Of a DNA stretch of 64,000 bases, positions 21,886-34,371 are shown piece after piece (the first letter of the stretch is position 1; every line of letters begins with the position of its first letter). The position numbers and the translations under genes were made by a program. Origin of the DNA: Phoenix dactylifera (Eukaryota; Streptophyta; Magnoliopsida; Arecales; Arecaceae); contig NC_052400.1 of assembly GCF_009389715.1 (NCBI RefSeq), positions 18,755,674 through 18,819,673 of the forward strand, in the 5' to 3' direction. Under the pieces are notes generated by a model that ran no database searches, had not been told where the DNA came from, and saw nothing but the letters and a program-made list of their open reading frames with translations.

Positions 21886-23821
21886 CTAGGACTTCGCTTT
21901 TCCAGCCTGAAGAGTTTGAATCTTCTGTTGTAATTTTAAAATCTGTGACAAAAATCAATAATTTACATTTTTTAGTGCACTGATCATTATTACAGGCACA
22001 GACAAAAATCCAAGGTTGCCAATTCTTTTTTTTTTTTTCCTATTCATATTGGTAACAGGTTTGGCATTCAGATACTGTTAAGGTAGAGCATCCAAAATTC
22101 AGGAAAAATTTAAAATTAACCAAAAGTTCAGTAAGAATTGAATCAAAAAAATTAAAAATTAAAAGAATACACAGTATCATTGGTATAGTTATATAAAAAT
22201 TCATGCTAAAACAATAGTGGAGTCAAAAATTGCAAGAAACAGCAATAGTTCGATCTCCAACAACAGCATATAGAATAAATGATTTCTAATTCATCATCAT
22301 TCCTTGGAGAAGAAGTGAGTAAATCACGAGATATAATTTTTTATAATTCAATTAAATGAAGAATAATTCAAAGAATTATTCAGCAATAGATAATATGTGA
22401 AAAATTAGAAAAAGTTTCTCCAAATAATTTGGAGGTGGTACTGAGAGAGGGATTAGGATAAAAAGTTTACAATTAAGCACTGTTCTTGAAATAATACATG
22501 GAACTACAACTACAAATAAGCCAATATTACATCTAAATTTCTTAAAACCCTTTTTTTTTTCATAAATTCGCAAGAAATCCTTTCAGGTCCCATGGTCCTT
22601 CAGCTTTTACCTATAAATATTCAGACTACCTTTACCAAGGTAAACTTTTGACTTACAAACATACAAAATCATCTCATTTAGTTAGATATTTTAATACGTA
22701 AACACAGAAAATCATCTGTTGGATATTTTAATATTATATAAGCATATTTCCTTGTTAACCTTTGGGGGACTTAATTTAACCTTCACAGCAAAAAGCTCTC
22801 CACTCACGCAAGCAAGATTTTCCATAGAAGACATCAGAAGGTACCTTCATGAAACTAGAACAACAATTGGGGTCCCAACAAAATCATTTTCACAACCTTA
22901 ACAAATGTAGAGATATATGCTGTAAGGGCCTTAGACCCTACTTTGGACAAACTTCAGAAGCAGCAAGATTTCAAGGTTATATCCTCACCAGCTCAAAGAT
23001 TAGTCTGTGATCTGTGATGCCTAACAGCCAAGATCTTGAACATCATCGAACAAATCATTCAAACTCTCCTTCTCTACTTTGGACAAATTCGGAAGCAACA
23101 CAATTTCAAGGTCAAATACCCTCACCAGCTCAGAGATTAGTCTATAATGCTCTGATGCCTAACAGCCAAGATCTTAGATATCATTGAACAAATCATTCAA
23201 ACTTTCTTACCAAAGGATGACAGGGCAATTAGTTCTTCTAGTATTGTCTAAGGCACACCTAGGCGCAAGGTGCTTGCAAAGCCCAACTGCTGCGCCTCAC
23301 CTAGCCCGATGTGAGGCCCCTTTGCTTGGGCACTACAAAAGCGCACCTTTTTAGCACCTTAAAACAAAGTAGAAGCACAGAAAAAGCATGCTTGGTCACT
23401 TTTAAATCTCAGCCATTGATCATGATCAGGAGTTGGGGACTTGTGGCTAAAAGGGAGAAAGATAGAAAGGGGAAGAAAAGAAATTGCCAGATCTAGGGCT
23501 CTGTCCGGCCGACTACCCAATTCTTCCATCCAGCACCTTTTTAGCACCTTCAAACAAAGCCTAGGCACAGAAAAAGCATGTCTGATCACTTTTAAATATC
23601 AGCCATTGATCATATTCAGGATTTGGGGACTTGTGGCCAAAAGGGAGAAAGATATAAAGGGGAGAAGAAGAAATCGCTGGATCTAGGGCTCTGACCAGGT
23701 GATCAGCCAATTCTTCCATCTAGTAAGTCCTTCATCATCATCATTTTCTTTCTCTTTCTCCTTCTTCTTCTGCTTCTTCGACCTGCAACTAAGTTTCAGT
23801 CTAGCAAAAACAGAACAGAGG

Positions 23822-23862
<41 letters not shown>

Positions 23863-26800
23863 ATAGAACAGAGGAGTACAACCTTTCTTCTTGATATTTC
23901 TATTCAATTGTATCTTCATATTTTTGCACCTCACTTCATCAAGGTGCATGTCTTGTGTTGTGCCTAGGTTCCACAAGACCTCGGTTAGTGCACCTCAAGC
24001 CTTTGACAACTTTGAGTTCTTCTATCCTATTATCTAGGACTAGGTTAAACTCCCATTGGACATGAGATTAGCAATCTGAGGCTAAGTATTATCATGCTTT
24101 GCTAGGAAATCCGTCTTTAAAACTGATAATTTCCACCCTAACTTATAGTGCACATCATGAGGTCTAATTTTGCTGTGGAAAGGCCACTAACACTGACCAA
24201 GCACTGAAGATGTTTAATATTAGCGAAACTAGTCGGAGTGAAACATTAATAAACTCCGATGAAAAGCTTAATATCAAGCTGATTCAGATCACTCACCAAC
24301 CATGTATTGCAAAGGAGATTCTAGTGCTACACACAGAGGTAACTAATCCTGAACAATTCTTATAGATCCATTTCCATAATGGTCTGGACCACAAAACCTA
24401 TATATAATGCTTTGAAACTTTCAATTGGCGGCTGTATAAGACTCGCCCACTCCATCACCAGTCCTCTTAAAAAAAGGTTTCTTCCACCCTAGTGATTTGG
24501 ATTCTTTAGAAGATTTTGGTTAAAAAAAATACTACGTTTGACTTATTGTAGCAACTAAGAGAATGATGAGATGGAGCGCTATGCTCTTAGACATTTAATA
24601 TCAAAAGCTGAATCATGGACCAATAACCTACAAGATGCAAAGAGAAATGTTATTTATCGACATTTTTTTCAGAGGATTCCCCTAGTATTTTGAAAATCAA
24701 AGTTGATTTAATTCTAAGACATCATCCTTGGGGCAAAAAGTGAGATATCCCTCCTTAAATAGTTATCCAGATGTTGCGCTACCTCTATTGGCTCATGCTT
24801 AGGTACCAACATGCTTAGCTAAAAGCTTGAAACACATTGGACAACTAATTTTATTGCTATATCTGTGAATGGTTGAGGTGTAAAATAAAAGACTTGATTC
24901 GCATTTTTAATTAAATCAATAGCTAAATGCAAAATACTCATTTGACTAAAAATAAAAAACTATTAGGAGCAAAATCTCTTCATCTTTTGGTATTCCATCG
25001 TTTATGTGCACTTTTTTCTTGTAATGTGCAAAAAGAAGACAAAACATTACTTTAGTGAGGAGGTATCACAGTCTTGCTTGATGCTTAAACTACACAAGCT
25101 GGACATTAGAGATAAAGCATGCCATATTAATAGAGCATGAATATGAAGTCCCTAGAAGTGACTCAACCCAAACCCAATCAGGCCTACTGTGGTGTTACTA
25201 GGCCAAGCCGAAGCCTAGGTCTAAGCTTAATTGATTCCACAAACTTGACGAACTTCTCAATAATGCAAAGACTCCCATCCTTCACATCTTTATTCCCCAA
25301 AAACCGCATGTTTCCCACTAAAAAAGAATTTAACCTTTTCACATTCTGCCCTTGGATGATATAATCTAAGACCATTCATAGCATAACAAATTAAATTATC
25401 TACCCTTTCATTTCAATATTTAAGCCAGACAAACTGACAGACTGGCACAAACTAGCACACATAGCACCACAACTAAAACATAAATCAAGAATTGACAACC
25501 AAATCTTTTGTTCCAAGGGTGATGGCTGAGAATCGAATTGATATTTACCTTTTGAAGCATTCAAGAATTCCTTTTGGAAAAATTGCTGATATTTTTCAGC
25601 AACTCCTAGGCAATCGTTTCCTTGCTTCAACTCTTGAAACAAGGTTTCCAAGAAAATAGCACTCCAACTCCTCATGTTTTGATCTCAACAACCCAATGAA
25701 TCCACTGAAATAACATTCAATTTCAACTAAGACCATTAAAAAGTCAAGCATAAGTTAGAAACTTGCTCCAACAAAGCCACTTGAATGTGAATTAGAATAT
25801 AAATTGTCGGTCTTCTAAAGGACTTCAAAACTGTTCATTGGTTGTATAATACTCCAAACTTTCCATTGGCTATATAAAACTAACCCATATCAAAGAGGTT
25901 CCGATTCAGTATAATATACTCTATGCCTTTAAAAATCACTTTTTCCACCTTTGGAGATTCTGATCAAAGAGGTTCAGATTCAGATTCTTTGGACGATGTC
26001 AGTAGAATTGTGCTTGACAAATTCTAGCCAAGGGAATGATACATTGAGACACTATTCACTTGGGAATTCAATCTGACAAGCTGATGTAAGCAGTAACTTA
26101 AGAGATGGCAAAACAAGCATTATCAACAATTTCTCTAAAGGATGGTCATGATACTTCAAAAGGCATATGTAAACATGATTCTGATGCATTGCCCTAGAAG
26201 CAAAAGGGTGACATATCCCTTCTTTATTTCTGGATGTGTTGCTATATGCATTAACGTATGCTCTATTACCAATATTTTTGGCTTAGAACTTGAAACATGC
26301 TGGGCAATCAATTTAAATTGCTATGCTTGTAAATGTCTTAAAATAAATCTATGGACTATGTATGTAAATAATTTTGAACAAAAATCCACTTTCTCAAACC
26401 CTCACTCTGATCCATTCACGGTTGAATTAAAACCAAAATCTCCCAACTGGAAGCGATAGTCTAATTGCCTTTCACATAAGAATATCCTTTTTAGGCCCAC
26501 TTTTGTACCACGATCAAAATCTAGCAACCTAAATATTGATAAGCATAGGAAAAAGTGAATTAAGAATTCCAAATTAGTGGTATAAAGAAAATTGTCATCA
26601 GAATCTTTGTGGTTCACCAAATTCATCTATATAACAAGAATTGCTATTTTTAGACAATCTCCTTGATCCAAGTTCAACCATGTCAATCCTCCCGACCACC
26701 GGTAGCTGGTTGACCCATAATTACTTCTTCAAAGGGTCTTGTAGCTTTATTTAGTTCTATTCTATATTGTATCTGTATCATTTATTCCTATGAGATACCA

Positions 26801-28651
26801 TACTAAAATATTCCATTTTAGAAGAAATTTTTGCTTGTTTTTTAGATCCTCAGGCAGCCCAAATTTGACACCCAATTATAGCCCACCGCATGGCATATAG
26901 GAAGACCTATTTCAACCAGCCTCAAGCTCCTGGGCAGATCTTGATAAGGAAAGCTAGAGGCAATTCTCCTCTCAACTTAGACTCTAAGAGTCCAACCCTC
27001 ACAGGATTATGACAACTCCTCTATAAAAGCAGGGCTAGGGGATCAGGGTACGCATCGCTCATCTCACACATGCTATTCCACTACTCTGCTCTTCAAGCCT
27101 TTTTTCTACTCTTATGTTTGCCAAAGCTCTATTTGACTAAAGCATCGGAGGGCCTCCGATTGGATTAGCTCCGTCGGCGACCGCTAGATCTTCATCAGCC
27201 TTGGATCGAGTTTTTGTAGCAATAGATACCAACACCAACCCGTACCAAGTATACCACTACAATCCAATTCAATGCATTTCAATCCCTTGTTTCATTAAAT
27301 AAATGTTGGAATTTTTTTCAGCCTTTTCTGCTTTCACCTCCATTTTTGGCTCCAATTTCACTAGGGAGTTATTTGTTATTAATGGTGCTGCATGAGTCCT
27401 TTTATTTTGATATCCTTCAAAACTGAGATTTACTTACTGCACCAAATTTCAACTCATTACTCCATTTCTCTCAACTTTACAATGAGATTTCAACAATTTA
27501 AGTAATTCTATTGTTGCTTGTTGGCTCAATGTCGCATTTTCATAATGTTAGGCTATTCCAAATCATGCCTACACTTCAAGGTTTTCAGCCACCATTCTTA
27601 TAACCATGGTGACCTAAACTTCTCCATCTCCTCAACTTCACCAGATGTGGCGTCTCAAAGGCATGAGAGAACTAAATAGTTAGATATCAGATGGCACCCA
27701 AGTAAAGACATCCAGTTAACTGAAAAGGCAGTCCTTCAAGATCATATATGGAGAAATTTCAGTAATATTTGTAATTAACAATGATAAATAATCTGATCAT
27801 TTATAGTGTTAATTACCATGTAAATACTATCAGAAGACCATTCCGTCAAAGAAATCCAGAAACAGAATTGGCTGCTGAATCAGAAACTACTGCACAAAAA
27901 GCACAAAAGATGAATAACATACAACACAAGACTAAGATATATAGGTACAAACCGAATCCTTCTTGTTGTTCTGCTTGTCTTCCAAATCTTGAAGGGTCCC
28001 ATCAAGCCGCTTCCTGTAAATTACACAAACAAGATAAAAACAGCATCCTATCTTCAAGAAAATAAAAGAAATCACAAGAAAACTGAAAACAAAACAAATT
28101 GACAGAACCGCTGATGTCATAGAAAAGGTTTACGGTAAAGGAAGGGGAACTCACAGTTCGGCAGAGATGTACTCTATCCTCTTGCGGACGTTGGCATTGG
28201 CCTCCGCCAGGTCCTGCTTCACAAGCACCGGCCCTATCAGCTTATACACATTAGCATTCTCATTCAACAACTCCAATTCCTGCAAAACATAGACGTCAAG
28301 ATCGAATCTTGATACGTAATTAACCAAGAACGTCTTCCCTCTTCCTTCCGACTGTAGAACAAGAAGAGAACGAAAAGAAGGGTAAAAGGGAGCACCTTGA
28401 GGACAAGCTCGTTCTCGCCGAGCTGGATGGTGTACTGCTTCCTCACCTGGTGGTTCTTGGCGATGTCTGCGGTGGATTTGGAAAGATAGATAAGACCAAG
28501 ATCAGGGAAAGAGACGTATAGGGTTAGGGTTTGAGAGAAGGGAGAAGCGAGAGAACGAAGAATTGCTGGCCTTTTTCTGGAATTTGCTGAGTGCGTTGGC
28601 TTGGGTTTCAAGGTCGCGCTGGAGCTCTCTGAGGGCCGCCGACGAAGCCAT
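21886..28651 (-). CDS. PFD6: prefoldin subunit 6
   Basis: There are five minus-strand exons: 28571-28651 (3' border uncertain), 28396-28466, 28155-28279, 27953-28013 and 21886-21942. Together they give about 130 residues, the usual size, starting MASSAALRELQRDLETQANA and ending KLQQKIQTLQAGKAKS. Prefoldin is a hexameric cytosolic co-chaperone that hands unfolded actin and tubulin to the CCT chaperonin; PFD6 is a beta-type subunit with two coiled-coil helices linked by beta hairpins. Diagnostic blocks are YTIQLGENELVLK, NVYKLIGPVLVKQDLAEANA and VRKRIEYISAELKRLD. Introns 2, 3 and 4 have GT/AG borders in consistent phase. The first intron is odd: no GT donor follows codon 27 and phase is not preserved. 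The last intron is 6.0 kb, very long for so small a gene, and full of repeats. Confidence 0.88.
22938..23206. repeat. 136-bp tandem duplication in PFD6 intron 4
   Basis: Two direct copies begin CTACTTTGGACAAA at 22938 and 23074. Both contain CCTAACAGCCAAGATCTT and end CAAATCATTCAAACT. They differ by scattered substitutions. Confidence 0.9.
23343..23722. repeat. 190-bp tandem duplication
   Basis: Unit one spans 23343-23532 and unit two 23533-23722. Both run from GCACCTTTTTAGCACCTT to CAATTCTTCCATC. Confidence 0.9.
23825..23861. repeat. (TA)n microsatellite
   Basis: About 18 TA units within the TIR element. Confidence 0.9.
24025..27952. other. PFD6 intron 4, remaining part
   Basis: Mostly unremarkable AT-rich sequence. 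A minus-strand frame at 25400-25675 (91 codons) matches no family I know. The piece at about 26680-27240 looks like an LTR and is listed separately. Confidence 0.4.
26680..27240. mobile_element. probable solo LTR (Ty3/gypsy-like)
   Basis: The sequence has an LTR-like organisation: a promoter-like CTATAAAAGCAGG near 27012, then the GC-rich GCATCGGAGGGCCTCCG block typical of many plant gypsy LTRs, with an approximate TGTC...AACA frame. No internal region is attached. The ends are uncertain and no clear target duplication was found. It is an old fossil. Confidence 0.45.
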
Positions 28652-29889
28652 AAGGTTAATGGATTTCTCGTCGTTCGCTTCTCTTGAGTAGCCGTGCGGC
28701 GGCGGCGGCGGCGGACAGCGGAGAAAGGTGGACCAGGTTCAGCCGGTTCGGGACCCGGGGCGGGGTATCTCTGTATAAGCGTAGGTAACTGCATTCAAAC
28801 AAATGCATTCTTCGGGCTGGGCCTTTACGTGGTCCAGGATCAACAAGTTTGGGGCCGAAGCTTAGGGCCCGTTCGTCTTGCCCCACAGGTCTATAAATGG
28901 CTCACAATAGATGTTTGGAGCGAAGATGGGGAGCGGCCCAGGAAAACAAGAATACTGAAGCAAATCCGTGGATGCATCACGGAGACCGGTATTAACAAAT
29001 ACGGCCCATATCGGTTTTAGGACCTACATATCCCCAATTGTTCTTCGTCTGCGAATCCACATCTGGTTTGCCAATAATAACTTCATACCTTTTTTTCTTT
29101 TCCTTTTTTTTCCCCGGTAGGCAAGGGAACATTACTGACCATTTTGACAACTAAAAGATAACCTTGCTCTCAAGTTCATCAAGAAAGATCTAAACCTTGG
29201 TAATTAGAATTTTCAACCCTCTAGGAGAAGGTTAACTTGTTTCTCTTTAGGTGTCTGCCATAAGCCTTCATGCACAACATAGAATTATCGTAACTTACGT
29301 ACTCTTGTGCAAAACTCTCAAGCTGAATATTTATGATGTCATATGTCGAGCCATTTGGGCCTAAAAGCCTAATAGAAACCATCGTCTCAGAAGAACTATA
29401 GCATGCAGTAAGTTTAGGGCCTTTTTGAAAAGACAAAACTGGAAGTAGGTGAATTGTGTACATAGTTCACAGGTACAGTATCCAAAAAAAAAGGTATTCT
29501 TTAAAATTTTAATTTTGTTACCGTTTTCTACAAAGCTAGCTAAAAAAAACTAAGAATTACCTTCGTTGGCTGCTCCTTTTGAATTACCATTGTATGAAAG
29601 CTCTGACATGTCTTTTTCCCACGGTCACTTACCGTTGTTAGATCAACTGCTTTTGATAGAAACTCTCGAAAAAAAGTTGTGCAAGTTTTCTACCAAAACG
29701 AAAGTTGCGAGTTTAGGTAATCTAAATAAATGCCTAATTTATGATTTTGATTGATGACGCTGCTAGGTTGATGCTTTTCATAAAGTTTCCTATTGATCTC
29801 TAGTTCTCTAACCTTTCAAACTCAACTCACCGTGCATGTGAATCATCACTCAGCCTTACACGAGGCAGATGATCACTCAGCACCCGCAT
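28652..29889. other. PFD6 5' flank and spacer
   Basis: A (GGC)n run at about 28691-28710 lies just upstream of the PFD6 start and is probably in its 5' UTR. The rest shows no recognisable gene; the first decayed channel exons begin near 29890. Confidence 0.45.
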
Positions 29890-32800
29890 CATTGGAAAGC
29901 ATTTTGGATATGCTCCGACTGTGGTGCCTCCATCAGGTCTGTTCACTGTTTGAAAGCTCAGAATCGTTTCCAGTTTCTTCAAAATTGAATAAATGGACAC
30001 TCATGAAACTAATTTCTTTCATTAGGCTTGAGAAGGACATCCAGTTCAACTATTTCTGGGCTTGATGTGTGAAGCTTGTCTTAATAAGTTTTCAGCATTT
30101 CCCCAGTTTTCTTTTAGTCATGGTAAAGGCATTAGTCCTTGATGCACTTTGACTCTGCAGGTTACCCCTTTTGCAGTACACCGTGCTGGATGCTTCCACT
30201 ATTTAATTGCTGACAAATACCACAATACAAAGAAAACCTGAATAGGTGTTGTAATGCCAAATTTCAGATCAGTGTCCCTAAATCAGATATGTAACAGCAA
30301 TATACCGGTCCATCACAACACTAACAACGGTTATGGTAACTTAGCTGAGAACCCAGGAGAAATGCTGTTTGATACCTTCTACATGCTGTTTAATTTGGGA
30401 CTGACTGCTTACCTCATTGGAAACATGACAAACCTTGGTGTTCATGGAACCAGCTGCACCAGAACCTTTGTATGTTCTTTCCCTCTCCCCACCTGACGAT
30501 AAATTATGAAGTCTGCTTATGCTTACCAGATATTAGTCTCTATATCTCCCTTCTCTCTCCTTCACTATCAAAATGGAGCCTCACAAAAACTGATCAGCCT
30601 TCCAATAGATTACAGATTGTCTTTCTTCTGATCTGTCAGTTGAAACCTATAAAATTTATAGAATAACTTATGCGTGTGTGTTTATGTGGCTTTCCATAGC
30701 ACCTTAAGTGTCCATAACAAAGATCTCTCCAGCTAACTAAACATTAGTGGATACAGTTTGCCAAAAGTTAAAAAAAACAAAACTGCATCTAAGGTATTTA
30801 TACAGGCAGCTCATGTCATCTTCTCTGTTTTCCGGTTGATGTTTCTATTTGATGCTACAGAGAAACAATTCGAGCTGCTTCCAAATTTGCAGCATGAAAT
30901 CAGTTGCCTCTGCACATAACGGGAAAAATGCTATCTCACATATGCCTAAGGTTCAAGACAAAGGGACTGAAACAGCAAGAAACCTTGAATGGTTTCCCAA
31001 AAGGCTTTTGTTCAAGCATAGCATACTAATTATTTTTTTCACATTCAAAATGTCTATCTTTTTCATGGAGTTTCCTTTGATTTCATTTTTCAACTGGTAT
31101 GATATCAAAATTTTAATTGAACAAATGCTGTACTTGCCAACTTTCCCAACATATACACCTTCCAAAGCATTGCATATATACTGATGTTGCTTTCTCCATG
31201 TAAATAGGTCACAACAGATCTTTATGTATTAGCATCAGGAGCAGTGGTTACTAGAATTCGACACCTCTGTACAATAACCTTAATGCTTATCTAGAGTTGG
31301 TGTCACTGACTAAGGCCCTATTTCGCATCTCTTTTGGAGGGGCAAAAAAAGTGCTTCTTGAAGCGCCAAAAGCTCTTTTGGGTGATTTTGAGGTGTTTAG
31401 TGAAAAAATTTGGAACAACTTTCTAGCTTACCCAAAAGCTAAAAAGTCTACTAGGGAAAAGCTCCAATTTGGAGCTTTAAGGCAAAAGTTTTACTTGAGA
31501 TGCGTTAGGGAGCTTTTTTAGACAAAAGCTTACCCAAGAGACTCAAATTTGGTTCCCTGCAACTGATTTTTATTAAAAAAATAACTTGAGATATTTTTTA
31601 TTGCCTAGGCGTCTTTTTATTCTTATAGCATGGACATTAAGAAATGTTGGTAAAATTTATGTTGCTATTATGATTGTGGATATATGAATAATTTTATTAC
31701 AATTTTGAACAAAGTCATACATTTATATTGCTATTTGAATCAAGGACTACCTAGTTTGCTATTATGATACTCTTGGTTACTTGATAATCACCGATAAAAA
31801 ATAATTATATTGTTTATTATGTTATTTAGATTAACATGCAAAAAATAATTTATAAATTTACAATACTTTACAATAATTGTTTTGATAGTACAATACAATA
31901 GCAATACAGTATAATAATAATATTATGTTATCGTATATTATTACCTTAAAATAATCTTAACATAATTATAATAATATTATTAAAATAATATTATTATAGA
32001 GTATTGTTAAATTATAAGTTAAAGAGTTTTTGATGGTACAAATAGTTAGACAACTGAAAACACTATGCAATATGTTTTGTTGTCAGTTCCATGCAATCTC
32101 TTTTATTGTCATTTCCTAAAGTTAGAAGTACTTTCTAAGTTTGATAACCAAATGGATGTTGAAGTTCCATGACACTTTCCAAATATAATTATCAAACAGC
32201 AAACAACTTTTCATTAAAAGCTCTATTAGAGAAAGCATTGGAGCTGAAAGCTCTACAAACAACAGCTAAGTTAAACTATCTTCGATTTTGTTGTAGGAGC
32301 TAAGACCAAGTTTTGAAGGAATAGAATAAGTGTTTCATGTACTTACAAATGCATGTCCTCAGTATGTGCATCTAACAGATGGACTGCTCATATTTATCCA
32401 GGTTCATAGAAAGGCAGCTTCTAGGGAAATATTTGGGGAGACAGGGATTCTATGTGACAGGCCACAACCATTTACTGTTCATACAATTGAATGACAAATT
32501 CTGAGCCTGAGAAGCATTACACTCATAAATTTGATAGGAAAATACATGGAAAGTGGGACTATTGGAATGAGCAACCTTTTCCAGGCACACCTTGGATTTG
32601 ACTACCCTAATTACACCATGCAGAGTTCCTAAATCGTTCTCTCATTTCTGCAGAAATAGGAGCTAATGCTTCCATGCACCATTTTGCAGAAGTGATGCTT
32701 CATGAAAGCTTTTCTCCTGGAGTGTAGCACAAAGATCCAAGATTAGTCAATGAAAGGTTTGATGGAGGACCAATCAGAGAATATGAGAACTTCTCTTCTC

Positions 32801-33710
32801 AATGCCAAGGAAATCAGGTCCAGAAACAACCAATAATGAAATCAACAGACACAGGAATCCTGCTGTGCAAGGCAGCAGAGAATAGCAATCTGGACATGAT
32901 TAAAGAGCCCTGAAATATGCAAATGCAACAAATGCAGATGGCAGAACAGCCTTTCATAGGGCTATTCAGAACAACCACTTTGAAGTGGTCAAGTTATTAG
33001 CTGAGCAAGAAGCAAACATGGATATCCCTGGTGCTAGGGGTTGGACAGGACTTAATTCATAAGGATCATCAAATTAAAAAAAAAACAAATAACAAGAGCA
33101 GAACCAATACAATCCAAGCAATTTGCAAAAGGAGCCAGCGATTCATGCACTCAAGATTTCCTACATGTTACAAGAGAGGCAGCAATTCAATTGATAGCAA
33201 TCACATAAAAATGATCGACAAAAGAGTCACCATTCATATGCATTCTCAAAAGTCGCAAAGTTCAAGACAACAATTTGGAAAGCTGATAAATTTACCTGGT
33301 ACTCTGGGTAAACTGTTCAGAATTGCTGATAATATTGCTTATTTATTTTGGCAATAATATATGATGATAAACCTATAAACTAAACTGGAGGATTATGTTT
33401 ACATAGTTCAATGCTAAATTTACAATCACATGAAAAACAGAATATATACCACCAGAATCAAGCAGATAAAATCTCATCCCCAAGAAAGAATCTAAACCTT
33501 AAACTAGGAGTAATAACTGTATGTTAACAAAAATCCTGTCTCAGTCTTACCCAGAGTTATCCTTAGACGGTTGTCTCTCTATCTTGAAAACATGCAGGTC
33601 AGAAGTTTGCCGGGCATCATCCTACAAAAGTGGCCAATCAAGATAATGCGGAAGCAGATGATATTACAGTAGTTCGAGATGGGGATCATCTATTGTTTCT
33701 TGAGATATGA
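29890..33710 (+). pseudogene. pseudogene of an AKT1-type Shaker K+ channel
   Basis: Collinear fragments of an AKT1-like inward K+ channel run along the plus strand: S4 (MLRLWCLHQVCSLFE, about 29910), the following linker (RLEKDIQFNYFWA, about 30027), S5 (AGCFHYLIADKYHNTKKT, about 30190), pore and S6 ([18 protein letters not shown], then [17 protein letters not shown], about 30330-30440), C-linker (from about 30858), cyclic-nucleotide-like domain (VYLFHGVSF and GETGILCDRPQPFTV), an ankyrin repeat (NADGRTAFHRAIQNNHFEVV, about 32930) and the C-terminal KHA domain (FGKLINLPGTL and HHPTKVANQDNAEADD, to 33710). S1-S3 are missing. Several stops, frameshifts and an altered filter (NNGYGN where TTVGYGD is normal) show it is dead. 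Intron-like gaps between exons show a duplicated gene copy, not a retrocopy. A MITE-like repeat lies inside. Confidence 0.88.
31314..32275. mobile_element. MITE-like insertion in the K+ channel pseudogene
   Basis: It starts TAAGGCCCTATTTCGCATC, a form of the GGCCCTGTTTGG terminus common to plant non-autonomous elements, and ends near AGCTCTACAAACAACAGCTA, which is roughly complementary. The interior is AT-rich and non-coding with AAAGCTC motifs. Shorter relatives occur at about 47691 and 60716. The borders are approximate. Confidence 0.5.
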
Positions 33711-34371
33711 GAATTGTTCAAGCTCACCATAGTAATCTGACCTGGCTATTCAAGACAGGTTAGAGCAATACCCATTGGCAAAATGTAAGCCTTGATCTAT
33801 GCATGAGAAATTGTCAAAAGAGTATCACATATTTCCAAATCAATATTTGTCATCACTTCCAACAAGTAACCTAGGTATCTAGATTTCAATACCTCCAATA
33901 ATCAAACAGCAAACTCATATAGTAATTACATCTGACCGCTTGGTTCACAATAAACCATGGAAATCCAGTACCTAATAAGTGATGATTTTGTTTGCTTTGA
34001 CTGAACTCAATGATAACCCAGATTTAACAATGTTGCATGGAACTTTGAATGTAGATATCGAATAAGTGAGCCTTTGTATGATGCAGAAACTAGAAAATCA
34101 AAATTGATTTTGTAGACGATCACTTCCTCGATGTCTGCTTGTAACATACATTCATGCAGGGGGGATTTGATGTCAGAACATATCCCACAACCTCTCCAGT
34201 GCCAAAAATCCCGTGCCACAACTCTGACAAGCACACAGATGTCAATAATTTTGGCAATCAATAAGACAATGGCTGACTTTCCTCACAACGCAAGATAATA
34301 GAGTTTCCTCAAGCTTGCATTGTCAAGATATACTCAGAATGATTGTTGGAGTATTAAGGCTAGTCTGTAGA
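33711..34371. other. spacer between channel pseudogene and MNS3 3' end
   Basis: No gene recognised. It contains the presumed MNS3 3' UTR near 34371. Confidence 0.5.

Larger units (their letters stand above)
23241..24014. mobile_element. non-autonomous TIR element with internal 190-bp tandem repeat
   Basis: It is flanked by a perfect 10-bp direct repeat, AGTTCTTCTA (23231-23240 and 24015-24024). The ends are short imperfect inverted repeats: GTATTGTCTAAGGC on the left and, reverse-complemented, CAAAGTTGTCAAAGGC on the right. The left part has GCCTAGGCGC-like motifs. The interior carries two 190-bp tandem units (from 23343 and 23533) and a long (TA)n. It has no coding capacity. A 9-10-bp duplication would fit Mutator-like elements and 8 bp would fit hAT, so the superfamily is open. 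Confidence 0.65.

Noticed and set aside
25400-25675. Minus-strand frame of 91 codons in PFD6 intron 4
   Set aside because: No recognisable domain, and it lies within an intron; probably chance.
28264-28794. Long minus-strand frame of 176 codons over PFD6 exons
   Set aside because: It reads through intron 1 of PFD6 from an out-of-frame start; only the exon 2 part is genuine coding sequence.
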